Positions 1 through 11,324 of a DNA stretch of 64,000 nt are shown piece by piece. Origin of the DNA: Trichomonas vaginalis G3 (Eukaryota > Parabasalia > Trichomonadida > Trichomonadidae); contig NC_067208.1 in NCBI RefSeq assembly GCF_026262505.1, positions 3,295,962-3,359,961 of the forward strand. Direction: 5' to 3'. The notes under the pieces are model-generated. The model ran no database searches. It worked only from the letters and a program-made list of their open reading frames with translations, and had not been told where the DNA came from. The position numbers and the translations under genes were made by a program. Each line of letters begins with the position of its first letter. Positions within the stretch are counted from its first letter, which is position 1.

Positions 1-1853
1 CGTACTCAGTAATAGAAATTGTTTGTTTTGGAACAACAAATGAAGAAATATTAGTGTTCTCAAATGCATTTTCATTGATTTCTTGAATTGTTTCTGGTAA
101 GTTAATGTCAGTAAGATATGTCGCTCCTTGAAATACATTCGCAACAAGAACTTTAAGTGAAGAAGGACCTAAAAAGTTTATTTTTGTTAATTTAGAACCC
201 GAAAATGCATTACTTCCGATACTTTTTATTGAACTAGGAATTTCTATTTCTGTAAATCCACAATAACTGAAAACATAACTATGTATATTTGTCAAATTTG
301 TATTGAATATTATTGTTTTTAAATTAATACAACTTGAAAAAGCTCCTGGTCTTAATATCAAATGTCCATTTCCATCGAAAACTACGGATTCAAGTGATGT
401 ACATCCTTCAAAAGCACCATTACCAATGTTTTCAAGAGCTTTGAAATGTAAATTTTTAATTGAAGAACAAAATCGAAATGCATTAACATCAATCAGTCTT
501 ATCGATTCAGGGAAGTTTATGTTAACAAGGTTTTTACAATTTAGAAATGCCGAGTCACTTATTGTGCTCAATGTAGAATTTGGAGAAAAATTAATGGTCT
601 TGAGTTCTGAAAATTGTTCAAAAACATTATTTTTTATGATTTCAACACTATCTGGGATATCGTATTGTTCTAGCTGGCTGAAGCACATGATAATAGATTG
701 TTTATTAGCACCGTAAAGCAATGACTGATTATCAGCTGAAAAATTTGATCCTTCTGCAATTTCAATTGAAATATTTCTTGGAAAACATGCCCCGCCAAGG
801 AACTCAATTATTTTAGGAAGAAATATATACTTGAGGTTATTACATAATATGAATGCTTGAGATTCAATACGAATAATTCCTTCAGAAAGTGAGATATTTG
901 AAATATTTGAGTTTTCAAAACAATTTGTGGGGATAATTTTAACACCATCTCCAATGGATACTGATGTGAGATTGAGACAGTCCTTGAATGCTCTGCCTCC
1001 AATTGAAATTACTGAATTTGGAATAATTATTGAATTTAATTTTGAACTACTAAAGGCATTACCATTAATCCTTTTGAGATTTGGATTAATATTTATGTGT
1101 TCTATCGACGTACATGAAAAAGCAAATTCATCAATGGTTTCAAGATTATCTGAACATGTAAACTCCGTTCCGTGATTTTTTGGATAGACAATTAGTGTCT
1201 TTTGATCTTTAGTGTATAGTATTCCATCAACAACTGCATAGTATTCATTGAAAATGTCACATTCTATTGAAATTAAAGTTGGAATATTGATAATAGCGGT
1301 TCCTTCAATATATAAAACATTTCGTGGAATATAAAAAGTTGATAATTGAGTAGAGGCTAATGCTTTTTTTTGAATTTTTGTTAATTGTAAATTGTCTTCG
1401 AATGTTATTGTTTGTAGCATTGCACAATTATCAAAACAATAACCTGATAGCTCTGTTATGCCATGAGGAATATTTATAGAAGCTATATTGCAACCTTGAA
1501 AAGCTGAATTTCCAATTACTTCTAAATTTTTGGGAAGGATGACTGTTGATAGAGATTGGCAATAAAAAATGCATTTCCGTCTATTGTAGTGAGACATTCG
1601 CAGTTTGTGAAATTAATTGATGTTAATTTTGAACATTTTTGAAATGACCATACACCAATGGTTTTAAGTTTAGATTGTGGAGGAAATTCGATAGATTCAA
1701 GAGTATCCCGACTACCTGCAAATGCATAAATTCCTGTGTTTTCATTGCCGTAGATTGTTTCGCATTCAGGCTTAAGTACAACATGGACACAACCATCGGT
1801 AGAATATAGAACCCGATTGTTGTCAAGATAATTTTCACCAAAAACGATTTGTT
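1..1853 (-). pseudogene. BspA-like leucine-rich-repeat surface protein, partial and frameshifted
   Basis: Read on the minus strand, this encodes repeated units of the TpLRR/BspA type, with recurring blocks like N-A-F-x-x-C-x-x-L and I-x-I-P-x-S-V at about 23-residue spacing. The family is greatly expanded in trichomonads and its members are thought to act at the cell surface. The 3' end runs off the left edge of the window. The frame shifts within a T6 homopolymer near 1565-1572: upstream of it the repeat ends in N-A-F, and downstream the repeat resumes in another frame with L-P-K-N-L. The upstream (5') end is also damaged: the repeat frame meets a stop near 1853 without any ATG. I therefore call it a broken gene, although the homopolymer shift alone could be a sequencing error. 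Confidence 0.8.
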
Positions 1854-1961
1854 AATGATTCCGTTGTCAAAAATTTTTATCCGCCTAATCTCAAATTTCA
1901 GAAAATACGATTAAAAATTTTTGAGAAGTATGCAATATCAAATGACTACAGTAATAATGTA

Positions 1962-3215
1962 ATAAACAGAAATTCATCAAAAGTGACAGCTCTCAATTTT
2001 TTGACATTTTTAAATTCTAAATTGAATGAGAAAAATGAAATAATACTAAGCATAATACAATATTCTAGATTTAATTATAATTAGGAAAAAGTTAGTTTTG
2101 AGAGTACTTTTCATAGGCATATAGAATGAAATCTTCTGAAAAATAATATCACATAAACTCATATTATTTTCTAATATCTAACTATTTTATATAAAAATCA
2201 AATTCAATGATCTTAAAAGCGAAGGATAAACCTCAAAATTTACGAATATAATGAGTGGGAATAATGCTTATCTATCATAAAACCATATGAAATATCAATT
2301 TTTGCTTTACGTCTAATTTTTGACGACAATTAGCAAAAAATGTTAAATGTTAACACTCAGTCCATTTGAATATGAAAATAAAATTGACTTTGATTAAATG
2401 TTTTTATTTATCATGCAATTCTTCTTGCGACCAAAGATTTGAATAAAATTTCAAAAAATAAGATAGCTTAAAAATAACATACGGTAGTGTTTACTAAATA
2501 GATGAATAGTATATAAATTCTATTAAAATGGATTTGATCCAAAAAAATATATAAAATTTGATCATAAATAAAATCGTTTAAATTACTTCTTCATTTAAAT
2601 TATAACAATTATTTTTGGTTTTATATTTTTTTGGATCAAATCCATTTTAATAGAATTTATATACTATTCATCTATTAGTAAACACTACCGTATATTATTT
2701 TTTAAGTTATCTTATTTTTTGAAATTTTATTCAAATCTTTGGTCGCAAGAAGAATTGCATGATAAATAAAAACATTTAATCAAAGTCAATTTTATTTTTC
2801 ATATTCAAATGGACTGAGTGTTAACATTTAACATTTTTTGCTAATTGTCGTCAAAAATTAGGCGTAAAGCAAAAATTGATATTTCATATGGTTTTATGAT
2901 AGATAAGCATTATATTCCCACTCATTATATTCGTAAATTTTGAGGTTTATCCTTCGCTTTTAAGATCATTGAATTTGATTTTTATATAAAATAGTTATAT
3001 ATTAGAAAATAATATGAGTTTATGTGATATTATTTTTCAGAAGATTTTGTGTTCTTCTTCAAAATTTTATTTTTTTATTAAAAAGAATCTTTACAAAATA
3101 TACATTTACTTTAATTAATATTTAAAAACGTGCTCTATCAAAAGTTCCAAAAATTCAATATTTTAGCTTTTCTGAGGTGTCAGTTTTGATGAATTTCTGT
3201 TTACAACAATAACTT
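1962..3215. repeat. 1.25-kb foldback palindrome (long inverted repeat)
   Basis: The left arm (about 1962-2555) reappears as its reverse complement in the right arm (about 2622-3215), with a spacer of roughly 65 bp. For example CCTCAAAATTTACGAATATA at about 2232 is matched on the other strand near 2945, and AGAAATTCATCAAAA at about 1968 is matched near 3190. Arm identity is high with a few differences, for example ATAATG against ATATAATG. No coding capacity is seen. It sits between two genes that both lack their 5' ends, so it may be a foldback-type mobile element or a rearrangement by-product. Confidence 0.8.
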
Positions 3216-3282
3216 CAATATGTTGGAATAATAAAAATATCGACCGCCGTTCAAAATGAAAGAAGAGAAAAATTTAAAATGT

Positions 3283-3890
3283 TTATTTAGAAACAATACA
3301 ACCAAGAAAAACTAAGATAAATTTATTACTTCGTTTATAGTTAACTTGTGTTTCTTCTTTTTCTTCTGTTTTTGTCCTTTTTTCTTCTGGAAATTCAAGT
3401 TTTAGTTTTGCATAGCATAAACCTGAAGGCAAATGATGATTTCCTGGATATATTGAACTTACTTTCTCTGTTATTATGACATCTCCAATTTTAGCAGGAT
3501 TTGAAAAGTTAAAATAGCACCCTTTAACTTGAATTTGAATGAATGCATTGATATACCAAGTTTTGTAGGTATTTTTATTAAAACTGCAATTATTGATATA
3601 GAGAGTAATAGTAATGCCGATAAAGCTATCACATTTATTTTCGAAGAAATTACATAAAAAAATTTTATGATTGAATAAATCAGATATTGCGTTATGCCAT
3701 ACTTGACAGTAGCCATCTTTTGTACTTGTGTTGTTTGACAATGTTGAATTACTATTAATGGCGTAGATTCTAGGGTAATAAAATTTCGAATGTGAAATAT
3801 ATTGATTGACCTTATATATATTTCACCTTTACTCATATCGATATTATTGTTATCTTTTGGATTTTCTTCACCACTTGAAACAAAGAATAT
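3283..3890 (-). pseudogene. Beta-helix-like surface family, copy E (5'-truncated)
   Basis: The product matches the family represented intact at 26170-27180: a stretch with S-N-N-T-S-T, then N-N-C-S-F-N-K-N, then Q-V-K-G-C-Y-F, then Y-P-x-N-H-H, then a charged K/E-rich stretch and a short hydrophobic end. The repeated N-N-C-x-F-x-x-N pattern suggests stacked beta-helix rungs; function is unknown. Only the C-terminal half is present. The frame used from about 3742 upward differs from that of the upstream piece carrying S-S-G-E-E-N-P-K, so there is a frameshift near 3790-3830, and similarity fades upstream of about 3890. No start codon. Confidence 0.65.
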
Positions 3891-4077
3891 TGGAATACAA
3901 TTTTGATTGATGGGTAAATTATTGCAAATATTTATGATAGCTATAATATTACAGTCACGAAGTGACCAAAATTTTGCTTATAAAGATTTTTTGAGATATG
4001 AATTATTCAAAAATAGTAATTCGGATTACAACCTTAAATTGTTTGATGTAATCATATTAAAAAAGTCCCTTCACTAG

Positions 4078-6528
4078 TTGGCATTAGTATCTGATGCGCA
4101 AGATGTTAAATACACACCCGATTATCATATTTTAATAGACACTCCAGTTGAAAAAGTTTCCATTATACTTGATCCACGAGTCCAAATCATCCAAGGAAAT
4201 GATGAAAGTTCATATAGCTTTTTAAAATGTGCATCAACTCTTGAAAGCTTTACAGTTCAAGATGGTTCAAATCTCATTCAAATCCAAAAATATGCATTTT
4301 ATAATTGTACATCATTAAAAGGTATTGATCTTTCTAAATGTACTAAGCTAACAACTATAGGTGAGTATGCATTCTCAAATTGTGTATCAGCCGCCAATTT
4401 AATTTTACCAAACTCACTAGTTTATCTAGGTACAAATTCATTTTCTTATATGCAATCTATTCAATCGATTTCTATCCCTCCTTTAGTTATAGAATTTCCT
4501 ACTCAACTCTTTTTCCAGTGTACAAAATTACAATCAATTAATATACCAATGAATTCACAGCTCAGATTATATGGATGGCATTCACTTAGTAATACTTTAA
4601 TAAATACTTTATTTATTCCACAAAAATTGAAAATACTTGCTCAAGGTTGTATTGAAAATACAATTCTAGAAACATTTACAATTCATCCAGAAAACATAGA
4701 TTTTAGGATAGAAAACAGAATAGTTATCTCAAAAGATAATGTTACCATCTTATATCCTACAAAATTAACAGGAAATGTTAATATTCCTTTTGGAGTTATA
4801 GGAATTGGAGGTTCTTCATTTAGTATATGCAAATTTACATCTATAAATATTCCTAATACTGTACGAACAATAGGATCGTATGCCTTCATTGGTACTTCAT
4901 TAATTGAAGTAGTTATTCCTGATTCAGTAACTTTTATTGATAAAAATGCATTTTGTACACCATATCTTAAGAAAGTTACATTATCAAAGAATTTAACTGT
5001 CCTAACTGAGTTATGCTTCAAAAATACGCAAATAACTGAAATACAAATCCCACCAAGTGTGAAACAAATTAATGATATGTGTTTTTTAGGATGCAAGATA
5101 ACAGTTGTTTACTTACCTGATAGCGTTAAGATGCTGAATGGAAAATTTTTTAATGATAATGTCGAAATCAAATTTGGAAATAATTCAAATTTGTATGTCA
5201 ACCAGGATTTCCTCATTCTTAATAAACAGAACACAACAGTTATTCAGCATATAGGGCCAAATTCAAATATTACAATATCGATTCCATCAACAGTTACCAC
5301 AATCGGAAAAAACGCCTTCAGAGATAAAACTAAGCTAATTGAGATATCATTCCAACCAGATTCTCAGCTCGAAATAATTAATGGGTCTGCATTCTATAAT
5401 TGCATATCTATGGTTTTTACAAGATTACCACAAACAGTTAAAACAATTGAAATATCTGCATTTTATCAATGTTATAAGCTCCAATCAATAAGTTTCCCTA
5501 TTCTTACTTCAATCGGTAAATATGCATTTCAAAATTGCATTGGGCTTACATCAGCAGACATTCAACTTTCGAGCGTTGTCACGCTTGATCATTATGCATT
5601 TATGGGATGCAAATTATTGCCATCATTTAACTTGCCGAGAAATATCGAATATCTTGGGATTAGTGTTTTCCAAGACTGTATCAAACTGAACAAAGTACAA
5701 TTCCGATCAACATTAATTTCCATCAAAGAATCCTGCTTCCAAAATTGTGCACTTGACAACGTTGATTTATCTCAATGCACAAATCTTTATGATATTTCAA
5801 ACAGATGTTTTTACAACAACACTAATCTCCACAGTATAGCATTTCCTCCTTCGATAAGATCTTTTGGAATTTCATCACTTTCAATGACAGCAATCACATC
5901 TTTCAATGCAACATCAACAGTTTGCACTATATCTACAAAAACGTTTGATGGATGCCCATTACTTACTGAGTTTATCATTGATCAAGATTCTGTTCTTACT
6001 CCATCCGGACTTGGTGTAGATGTTTTCAGGAATTGCCCCAAGTTGCGAAATATTATATGTCTTAGTCAATACTTTCATGTAATCACAAGTGCATTATTCA
6101 CTCCTGATGACGCAATCCTTATTATTTTCCCACCAGCATCGCGTGTTTCTTCATTTGGTCTTCCAGGAACAGTGAAAACTATTGGCGAAGGTGCATTCTC
6201 ATTCTGCACTAATCTTCAGTCTGTTTTCATTCCATCTGACAGCCTAACAAGTGTTTCCGCTCGTGCATTTGAAGGATGCACATCACTCACTTGGATCAAC
6301 ATTCCTATATGCGTTCAAAATATTGGCATCAATGCATTCAAGGATTGCTCAAATCTTCTTTGTGGAGTCAAACTTGAAAACATTACAAAAGCATATATCA
6401 ATCAGATCGTTACGAACAGTGGACTCACCAAGCAAGCATTGAACTCTTGTCGGGTTCAATCCTGTGTTCGTGACCTACCAAAGACTTCTCTCTCATATTC
6501 AACATTTGTTGTTATTATTGTAATGTAA
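4078..6528 (+). CDS. BspA-like leucine-rich-repeat surface protein (start codon missing)
   Basis: A long open frame of about 816 codons made almost wholly of BspA/TpLRR units (I-G-x-x-A-F-x-x-C-x-x-L). The N-terminal segment ends with the Y-T-P-D-Y-x-x-L-I motif often found at the start of trichomonad BspA proteins. The frame opens right after a TAG (4075-4077) with TTG at 4078; no in-frame ATG occurs until about residue 125. The normal start is therefore lost, or a nonsense mutation lies in the signal peptide region. The C-terminus ends in a short hydrophobic run (about 10 residues) that could be the beginning of a membrane anchor lacking its cytoplasmic tail. The role is inferred from the family: adhesion or surface antigen. 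It is either a recent pseudogene or mis-started. Confidence 0.75.
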   Translation: MALVSDAQDVKYTPDYHILIDTPVEKVSIILDPRVQIIQGNDESSYSFLKCASTLESFTVQDGSNLIQIQKYAFYNCTSLKGIDLSKCTKLTTIGEYAFSNCVSAANLILPNSLVYLGTNSFSYMQSIQSISIPPLVIEFPTQLFFQCTKLQSINIPMNSQLRLYGWHSLSNTLINTLFIPQKLKILAQGCIENTILETFTIHPENIDFRIENRIVISKDNVTILYPTKLTGNVNIPFGVIGIGGSSFSICKFTSINIPNTVRTIGSYAFIGTSLIEVVIPDSVTFIDKNAFCTPYLKKVTLSKNLTVLTELCFKNTQITEIQIPPSVKQINDMCFLGCKITVVYLPDSVKMLNGKFFNDNVEIKFGNNSNLYVNQDFLILNKQNTTVIQHIGPNSNITISIPSTVTTIGKNAFRDKTKLIEISFQPDSQLEIINGSAFYNCISMVFTRLPQTVKTIEISAFYQCYKLQSISFPILTSIGKYAFQNCIGLTSADIQLSSVVTLDHYAFMGCKLLPSFNLPRNIEYLGISVFQDCIKLNKVQFRSTLISIKESCFQNCALDNVDLSQCTNLYDISNRCFYNNTNLHSIAFPPSIRSFGISSLSMTAITSFNATSTVCTISTKTFDGCPLLTEFIIDQDSVLTPSGLGVDVFRNCPKLRNIICLSQYFHVITSALFTPDDAILIIFPPASRVSSFGLPGTVKTIGEGAFSFCTNLQSVFIPSDSLTSVSARAFEGCTSLTWINIPICVQNIGINAFKDCSNLLCGVKLENITKAYINQIVTNSGLTKQALNSCRVQSCVRDLPKTSLSYSTFVVIIVM

Positions 6529-7246
6529 TAAAAATATTTCTTTTTGATTTTGTGTAATAATTTTATAATTAAATCTGTAAGAATATTGAAAAGGAAGAAT
6601 CATTTTACAAGATTGATTCTGGGATATCAAATGTCAGAACGAATATTTTGTAATATCTAATATAATCCTAATGAATTGTATAATTTTACAAAATATTTCC
6701 ATTTAAAGATTAGATATGAGTTTCAGCTTGCTTCAATAGCTAGGTCGATGAAATTACATTTCATTTTTAATAAAAACAGCTAAAGAAAAAATGTTATACG
6801 AAAATCTTTAATGATAATGGACAATGGTTCTATTTACATGAAATGAATATTAAATTGAAAATGTGTGCACCAAATGGATAGAGCCTAGTTGGCAGATTAT
6901 TTGTGAATCAACAGATGTTATGAATAAATTTACTGCATTTATTAAAGAAGAAACTATAGCATTTGTTGAAAATAAAAGATCTATATTAATATTTTGAAAA
7001 TTTAAAGAAATGATGTTAACTGATAATTTCTTCTATTATTCCAAACTCCGATCTGAAAAAGTCTAAGGAGTGCTTTTTCTATTCATTGCATCTTAATCTC
7101 AAGTTGAATATGCTAAGATCATCAACTAAATTCAATGGAATAACTCAAAATATAATACTTTTATGATGAAAAACTGAGAGGGATCTATTTAGTGATGCTA
7201 TTCTCACCTTCTAGAACACGATATTCATCGAGTTATGATACCTGTA
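6529..7246. other. AT-rich spacer without a recognisable gene
   Basis: About 700 bp between the BspA-like gene and the tandem repeat. All frames are broken by stops. I see no RNA gene and no terminal inverted repeats here. A short stretch around 6960-7130 translates in pieces, but nothing recognisable emerges. Confidence 0.5.
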
Positions 7247-7557
7247 AATTGCAACATATTTATTGAAAGTCAAAGAATCATCTCTATTTGGGTATAATTC
7301 TTCTTCTAAAATATAAAACATTTTGGAAATTGCAACATATTTATTGAAAGTCAAAGAATCATCTCTATTTGGGTATAATTCTTCTTCTAAAATATAAAAC
7401 ATTTTGGAAATTGCAACATATTTATTGAAAGTCAAAGAATCATCTCTATTTGGGTATAATTCTTCTTCTAAAATATAAAACATTTTGGAAATTGCAATAT
7501 ATTTATTGAAAGTCAAAGAATCATCTCTGTTTGGGTATAATTCTTCTTCTAAAATAT
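7247..7557. repeat. Four tandem copies of an 81-bp unit
   Basis: The string TTGCAA(C/T)ATATTTATTGAA starts near 7249, 7330, 7411 and 7492, giving an exact 81-bp period. Copies are nearly identical; the last has G for A in the CATCTCT(A/G)TTTGGG segment. Because 81 is a multiple of three, the minus strand stays open through all copies and would encode a 27-residue repeat rich in Glu, Asp and Tyr. A diverged partial copy can be seen near 7640-7690. No gene start or known domain is attached, so this may be non-coding. Confidence 0.85.
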
Positions 7558-7735
7558 ACAAGACAATGTTTAACTAAATAATCTTAATAAATTTATACAT
7601 CATGTCCAGTACAATACATCATCAACATCAACTATTTTTCAAATATACAACATTTTTGGAAATTTCGAAATGCTTATTGAAAGTCAATAATAATAATAAA
7701 AAATTAAATTGTTTAACAAATATACAAAATAATTG

Positions 7736-10700
7736 TTATTTCTTGATGATCATAGAGTTCCTCTTGCTCATGAATGCGCCCTTTCTAGTAGGTGTAACTT
7801 TAGAAACAATGACGTTGATCTTAGGCTTCCTTGCCGCTGGAGTTCCTTGTGCTGGTTGGTCGACAGGAGTTGTCAAAAGTTCTGTCAAAACCTCCATGAT
7901 AGGACGAGATGGATCCATCTTCTTTCTCTCCTTGATGGCCGCTGCAGATGGTTTCCATGCGGATGAGTTGCTTGCGACAGGATTGATCTGGAAAACTTCA
8001 AGATTTCCTTCATCCTCGCTGTCTTCGTTTTCATCGGAAAACTCCATTCCGTCGTTGTCTTCTTCTTCCTCTTCTTCTTCGAAGATTTCTTCAACAGTTT
8101 CATCTTGAGCTCCTGGTCCTGCTGTCATCATCGCTGCAACATCTTCGTTTGATGGTTTAACTGATGACGAAATGATCTTCTTTTCGACAATTGACTGGAC
8201 ATGTCTCTGTGCTCTGATGTTTGATGTCTTCGTGAGCTGTACAATCTCTTCAAAGTCCATGTCATCGCCTGTAAACAAGCTCTGTTGAGGAATTAATGAT
8301 TGGCGATGCTTCTTAGGAACCATTGATACTGCATGACGGGCTGTCATGATGTTTGCGCGGTTCGCCCATGTACTACCAAGAGAAATCTTGTAGAGGATGT
8401 TTGTAGGTGTCTTCATTCGCTTCTCGATGCCGCCATAAAGATAAATATAATTATTATCATAGGTATAAGCGGCTTTTCTTAAGCTATGAGGGACATTTCC
8501 GACATCTAAGACCTTGTGGCATTCGAATGTCTCGCTATCGATAGTATATGTCGGTAATGTTTCTTCAATCGAAGAATTACGACCTCCGATAATAAGAATT
8601 GAGGTTCCTATTACGGCCATTGCGTGACAAGCGCGAGGAGGAAGAGGTTCTCCGCCGATAGCGACCTGTTGCCAGACCATTGCGTTCATATCCAACATCC
8701 ACATGTCGCTAAGGAACTCTTTCTTTGACGCCTTGCCACCATGAAGGAAGAGGTGATCGCCGATGATGACAACGGCATGGCGGTAACGAGCAGATGGTCG
8801 ACCACCTGGCGGATTTATGGAAGTAAGGGAGTTTTTGACCGGATCGAACATGATAAGGTCATCAAGAATATTTCCGGATGGAGTTCTGCCTCCGAAAATG
8901 TAGAAGTTTTGACCATTCGATGTTGTCGTATGTCCGTAACGGGCTGTAAACGATTCTGCGCCATTGAGAAGTAATTGGGACCATGTCTGCTGTAGGAAAT
9001 TGTAGGAAAGGAACTTCTTAAACTCCATCATTTTATTCTTTCCGCCAATAATGTAAAGTTTGCCTTCATCGATATTAACAGTATGTCCGTAACGGCCATT
9101 AGCGATCGAAGTAATCTCTACGCAGTTCAAATCGTTCAATCTGATGGCTGTAAGCATAGATGTTGGATTTCTTTCGTCATTTCTCTGGCCACCGAAGAAA
9201 ATGAACGTAGTATCGTACAATACGCATGACGTATTGCAGGTAGGAGGGAACTCTATTGATGTCTGGAGAACTTCCCAGTTTATTGTATAGCCATGGCCGA
9301 GTTTTAGTAAGTATTTGTCCTTGCTGGACTCGATCGTCGCGAAGAACTCTGTAAATCTGTCGGGGTTGTCGAACTGGATAATGATGAATTTAACTCCATT
9401 TGGAGTATCATCGTGTAGTTTGAAAGTTTGCTCATTAATGTATGAAAAGTGGAAGTTGTATATATCGCTCTCGTAAATGATAGTGTAGTTCTTGTTGTTG
9501 TTTCGGATTAATAAAATAATATCATTAAACACGTAAAAAGTGCCCGAAGAGCTATTTTTGTCGGAAATTGTGACGTTCCAGCAGTTTATGAGGTTCCTGT
9601 CTGGCTTGAGAATGACGTATTTGTTTGTTAAGTTGCTTTGGACCGAAATTAACTTTAATTCACGATTTGCCTTCTTTGTAGCAACATCTACATGCTTTGA
9701 GAGATCGTCAATCATCTGCTTAGCCAATGCGCTGCGAATTGAGTCCGGATGGAAAGGAGGAGAATATTTATTCAATTCCTTGACGAAAAGCATGTATCTA
9801 GGGATTCTTTGGACTATAGAAATCATAAATGATAAGAATTCTGTACCGTTTTGTTCTTCTGCCAATTGTTTGATTAATTTAAGAATTCTCGCATCTTTTG
9901 CCTTTTTGTTCATCAAATCTGTAATTTCTTGTTGGTAAGCGATAGCGTGTGTAGCGACTTTGAAGTCTTCTATGTGGCGCATGATAATTGGCAAAACAGA
10001 TAAACTATAATCGATTTTATAAGAAGCCATGTCATCGTAGAACGCCTGTTGAGCTTTAACGATCGCGGGTATATCATCGAAGAGGGTTTTTATTTCGGCT
10101 TGTGTAAAGAAAGCTGATCTGAGGAATTTTGGCTTCCAAAAGTCGAGAATTATATTTAAGTAATTAATATATTTCTTTTCTGTCTCGAACAGTTCGTAAG
10201 TGACACTGTTACGCTTAATCACACGTTCTTCGCCGCTTTGTGTAAACTCGAAATTATAAGTCAGGCCATTCGTTTTAGCTAAATTCGGCAGTTCCTGAAT
10301 GGTGGTACTGGCACTAACATCTTGACCGTTTGACTGAAGGCTGATAAATTTATGTTCAATCGTAACGAATTTTGTAACCTCTTCTAGGAACTGAGTAACT
10401 GTTCCATTATTGAATAGTTCTTCGGTAATGGGAACATATATTTTTGGAAGGGTTAGCTCATGCTTTGATTTTGGATGAATTGCAATCGATATTTTTGGAT
10501 TTTCTTCGTTTTGCCCGATAAGAAATGTTTCGGGGATGTCATACTTTCCTATATTATTCTGGACTAATTCGTTAATCCAATCCCCGATAACAGCATTATT
10601 GTCAAGCCTCTCTGAATAATTTTTGAATCTTGCACATATAAATTTGCTTTCAGAGAAAAATCCAGAACGAACTGTCTCAACTGTTTGACCTACGAACATC

Positions 10701-10756
10701 GCAATATCAAAAGTCTTGTTGACATCGTTAGGATTAATCAGACAAATCGAACTCAT
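7736..10756 (-). CDS. RhoGEF (DH-PH) protein with kelch repeats
   Basis: A 1006-residue protein. Residues about 1-175 form an N-terminal region with weak ubiquitin/FERM-like character. Residues about 180-370 look like a Dbl-homology domain: it begins with V-x-Y-E-L-x-x-T-E-K-K-Y and has the I-V-Q-R-I-P-R-Y conserved helix. Residues about 375-480 resemble a PH domain. Residues about 500-800 hold five or six kelch blades with Y-G-H-T and (I/F)-x-G-G motifs. The C-terminus has an acidic E/D run and basic stretches. By family this should activate Rho/Rac-type GTPases and couple them to a beta-propeller scaffold, acting on the cytoskeleton. The start is supported by a TCATTA initiator immediately before the ATG. 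Codon use is more GC-rich than in nearby repeats, as expected for an expressed host gene. Confidence 0.85.
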   Translation of the reverse strand: MSSICLINPNDVNKTFDIAMFVGQTVETVRSGFFSESKFICARFKNYSERLDNNAVIGDWINELVQNNIGKYDIPETFLIGQNEENPKISIAIHPKSKHELTLPKIYVPITEELFNNGTVTQFLEEVTKFVTIEHKFISLQSNGQDVSASTTIQELPNLAKTNGLTYNFEFTQSGEERVIKRNSVTYELFETEKKYINYLNIILDFWKPKFLRSAFFTQAEIKTLFDDIPAIVKAQQAFYDDMASYKIDYSLSVLPIIMRHIEDFKVATHAIAYQQEITDLMNKKAKDARILKLIKQLAEEQNGTEFLSFMISIVQRIPRYMLFVKELNKYSPPFHPDSIRSALAKQMIDDLSKHVDVATKKANRELKLISVQSNLTNKYVILKPDRNLINCWNVTISDKNSSSGTFYVFNDIILLIRNNNKNYTIIYESDIYNFHFSYINEQTFKLHDDTPNGVKFIIIQFDNPDRFTEFFATIESSKDKYLLKLGHGYTINWEVLQTSIEFPPTCNTSCVLYDTTFIFFGGQRNDERNPTSMLTAIRLNDLNCVEITSIANGRYGHTVNIDEGKLYIIGGKNKMMEFKKFLSYNFLQQTWSQLLLNGAESFTARYGHTTTSNGQNFYIFGGRTPSGNILDDLIMFDPVKNSLTSINPPGGRPSARYRHAVVIIGDHLFLHGGKASKKEFLSDMWMLDMNAMVWQQVAIGGEPLPPRACHAMAVIGTSILIIGGRNSSIEETLPTYTIDSETFECHKVLDVGNVPHSLRKAAYTYDNNYIYLYGGIEKRMKTPTNILYKISLGSTWANRANIMTARHAVSMVPKKHRQSLIPQQSLFTGDDMDFEEIVQLTKTSNIRAQRHVQSIVEKKIISSSVKPSNEDVAAMMTAGPGAQDETVEEIFEEEEEEEDNDGMEFSDENEDSEDEGNLEVFQINPVASNSSAWKPSAAAIKERKKMDPSRPIMEVLTELLTTPVDQPAQGTPAARKPKINVIVSKVTPTRKGAFMSKRNSMIIKK

Positions 10757-10762
10757 TAATGA
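10757..10762 (-). promoter_or_regulatory. Trichomonad initiator (Inr) for the RhoGEF-kelch gene
   Basis: On the minus strand TCATTA sits directly before the ATG, matching the trichomonad Inr consensus TCA(C/T)(A/T), in which A is +1. The 5' UTR would be only about 4 nt. Confidence 0.55.
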
Positions 10763-11324
10763 CGATTAAATTTGCTTCAATTTTCATAAAATAATGAATA
10801 GAAAATATAATTGATCAGTTCTGTAATGATTAGATAAAATATCCTAAAATATTATGATTTTCACAGTGATTTCTCTTTGATCTTTATGATTTCATAATAA
10901 TTTCTTGATATAAACAATTATTTATAAATAAATCGATTTGGTTTCTAAAACTAAATAGTCCTGCAAATATCAAATTTTCAAAAATTTAAAATTTTTATGA
11001 CTTTGATTGAATTTTTATATTTTTTCAAGATAATTTTTTGTAATCAGATTATTTTTTTGAGTTTTGACTTAATGTATTATTTTAATAAATCAGAATTACT
11101 TTCTAAATATCGCTAAAAATTTCTAAAATAATTGGAAAAGATTGATTTCAGATTTAAATATTGATGAGAATCGAACAAAAACCTCATAAATAGCATTTCA
11201 TCCAAGAAATTAAGATTATAAAGCAATAATCTCAAATATTTATTTTGGATCTCTCGGATGGTCTGAGATTCAGAGGTCAAATTATAGCAACATCACAGCT
11301 ACTAGAAAATAGTTTTAAATCAAG
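10763..11324. other. AT-rich intergenic spacer
   Basis: No open frame of note, no RNA gene and no repeat recognised. This is the upstream region of the RhoGEF-kelch gene. Confidence 0.4.

Noticed and set aside
303..1175. Plus-strand open frames over the left-edge gene
   Set aside because: They are the antisense of a clear minus-strand BspA-like coding sequence; the translation has no domain.
4683..5096. Minus-strand frame inside the BspA-like gene
   Set aside because: Shadow of the plus-strand repeats, no start signal.
7247..7557. CRISPR-like array
   Set aside because: The unit is one continuous 81-bp tandem repeat without variable spacers, in a eukaryote.
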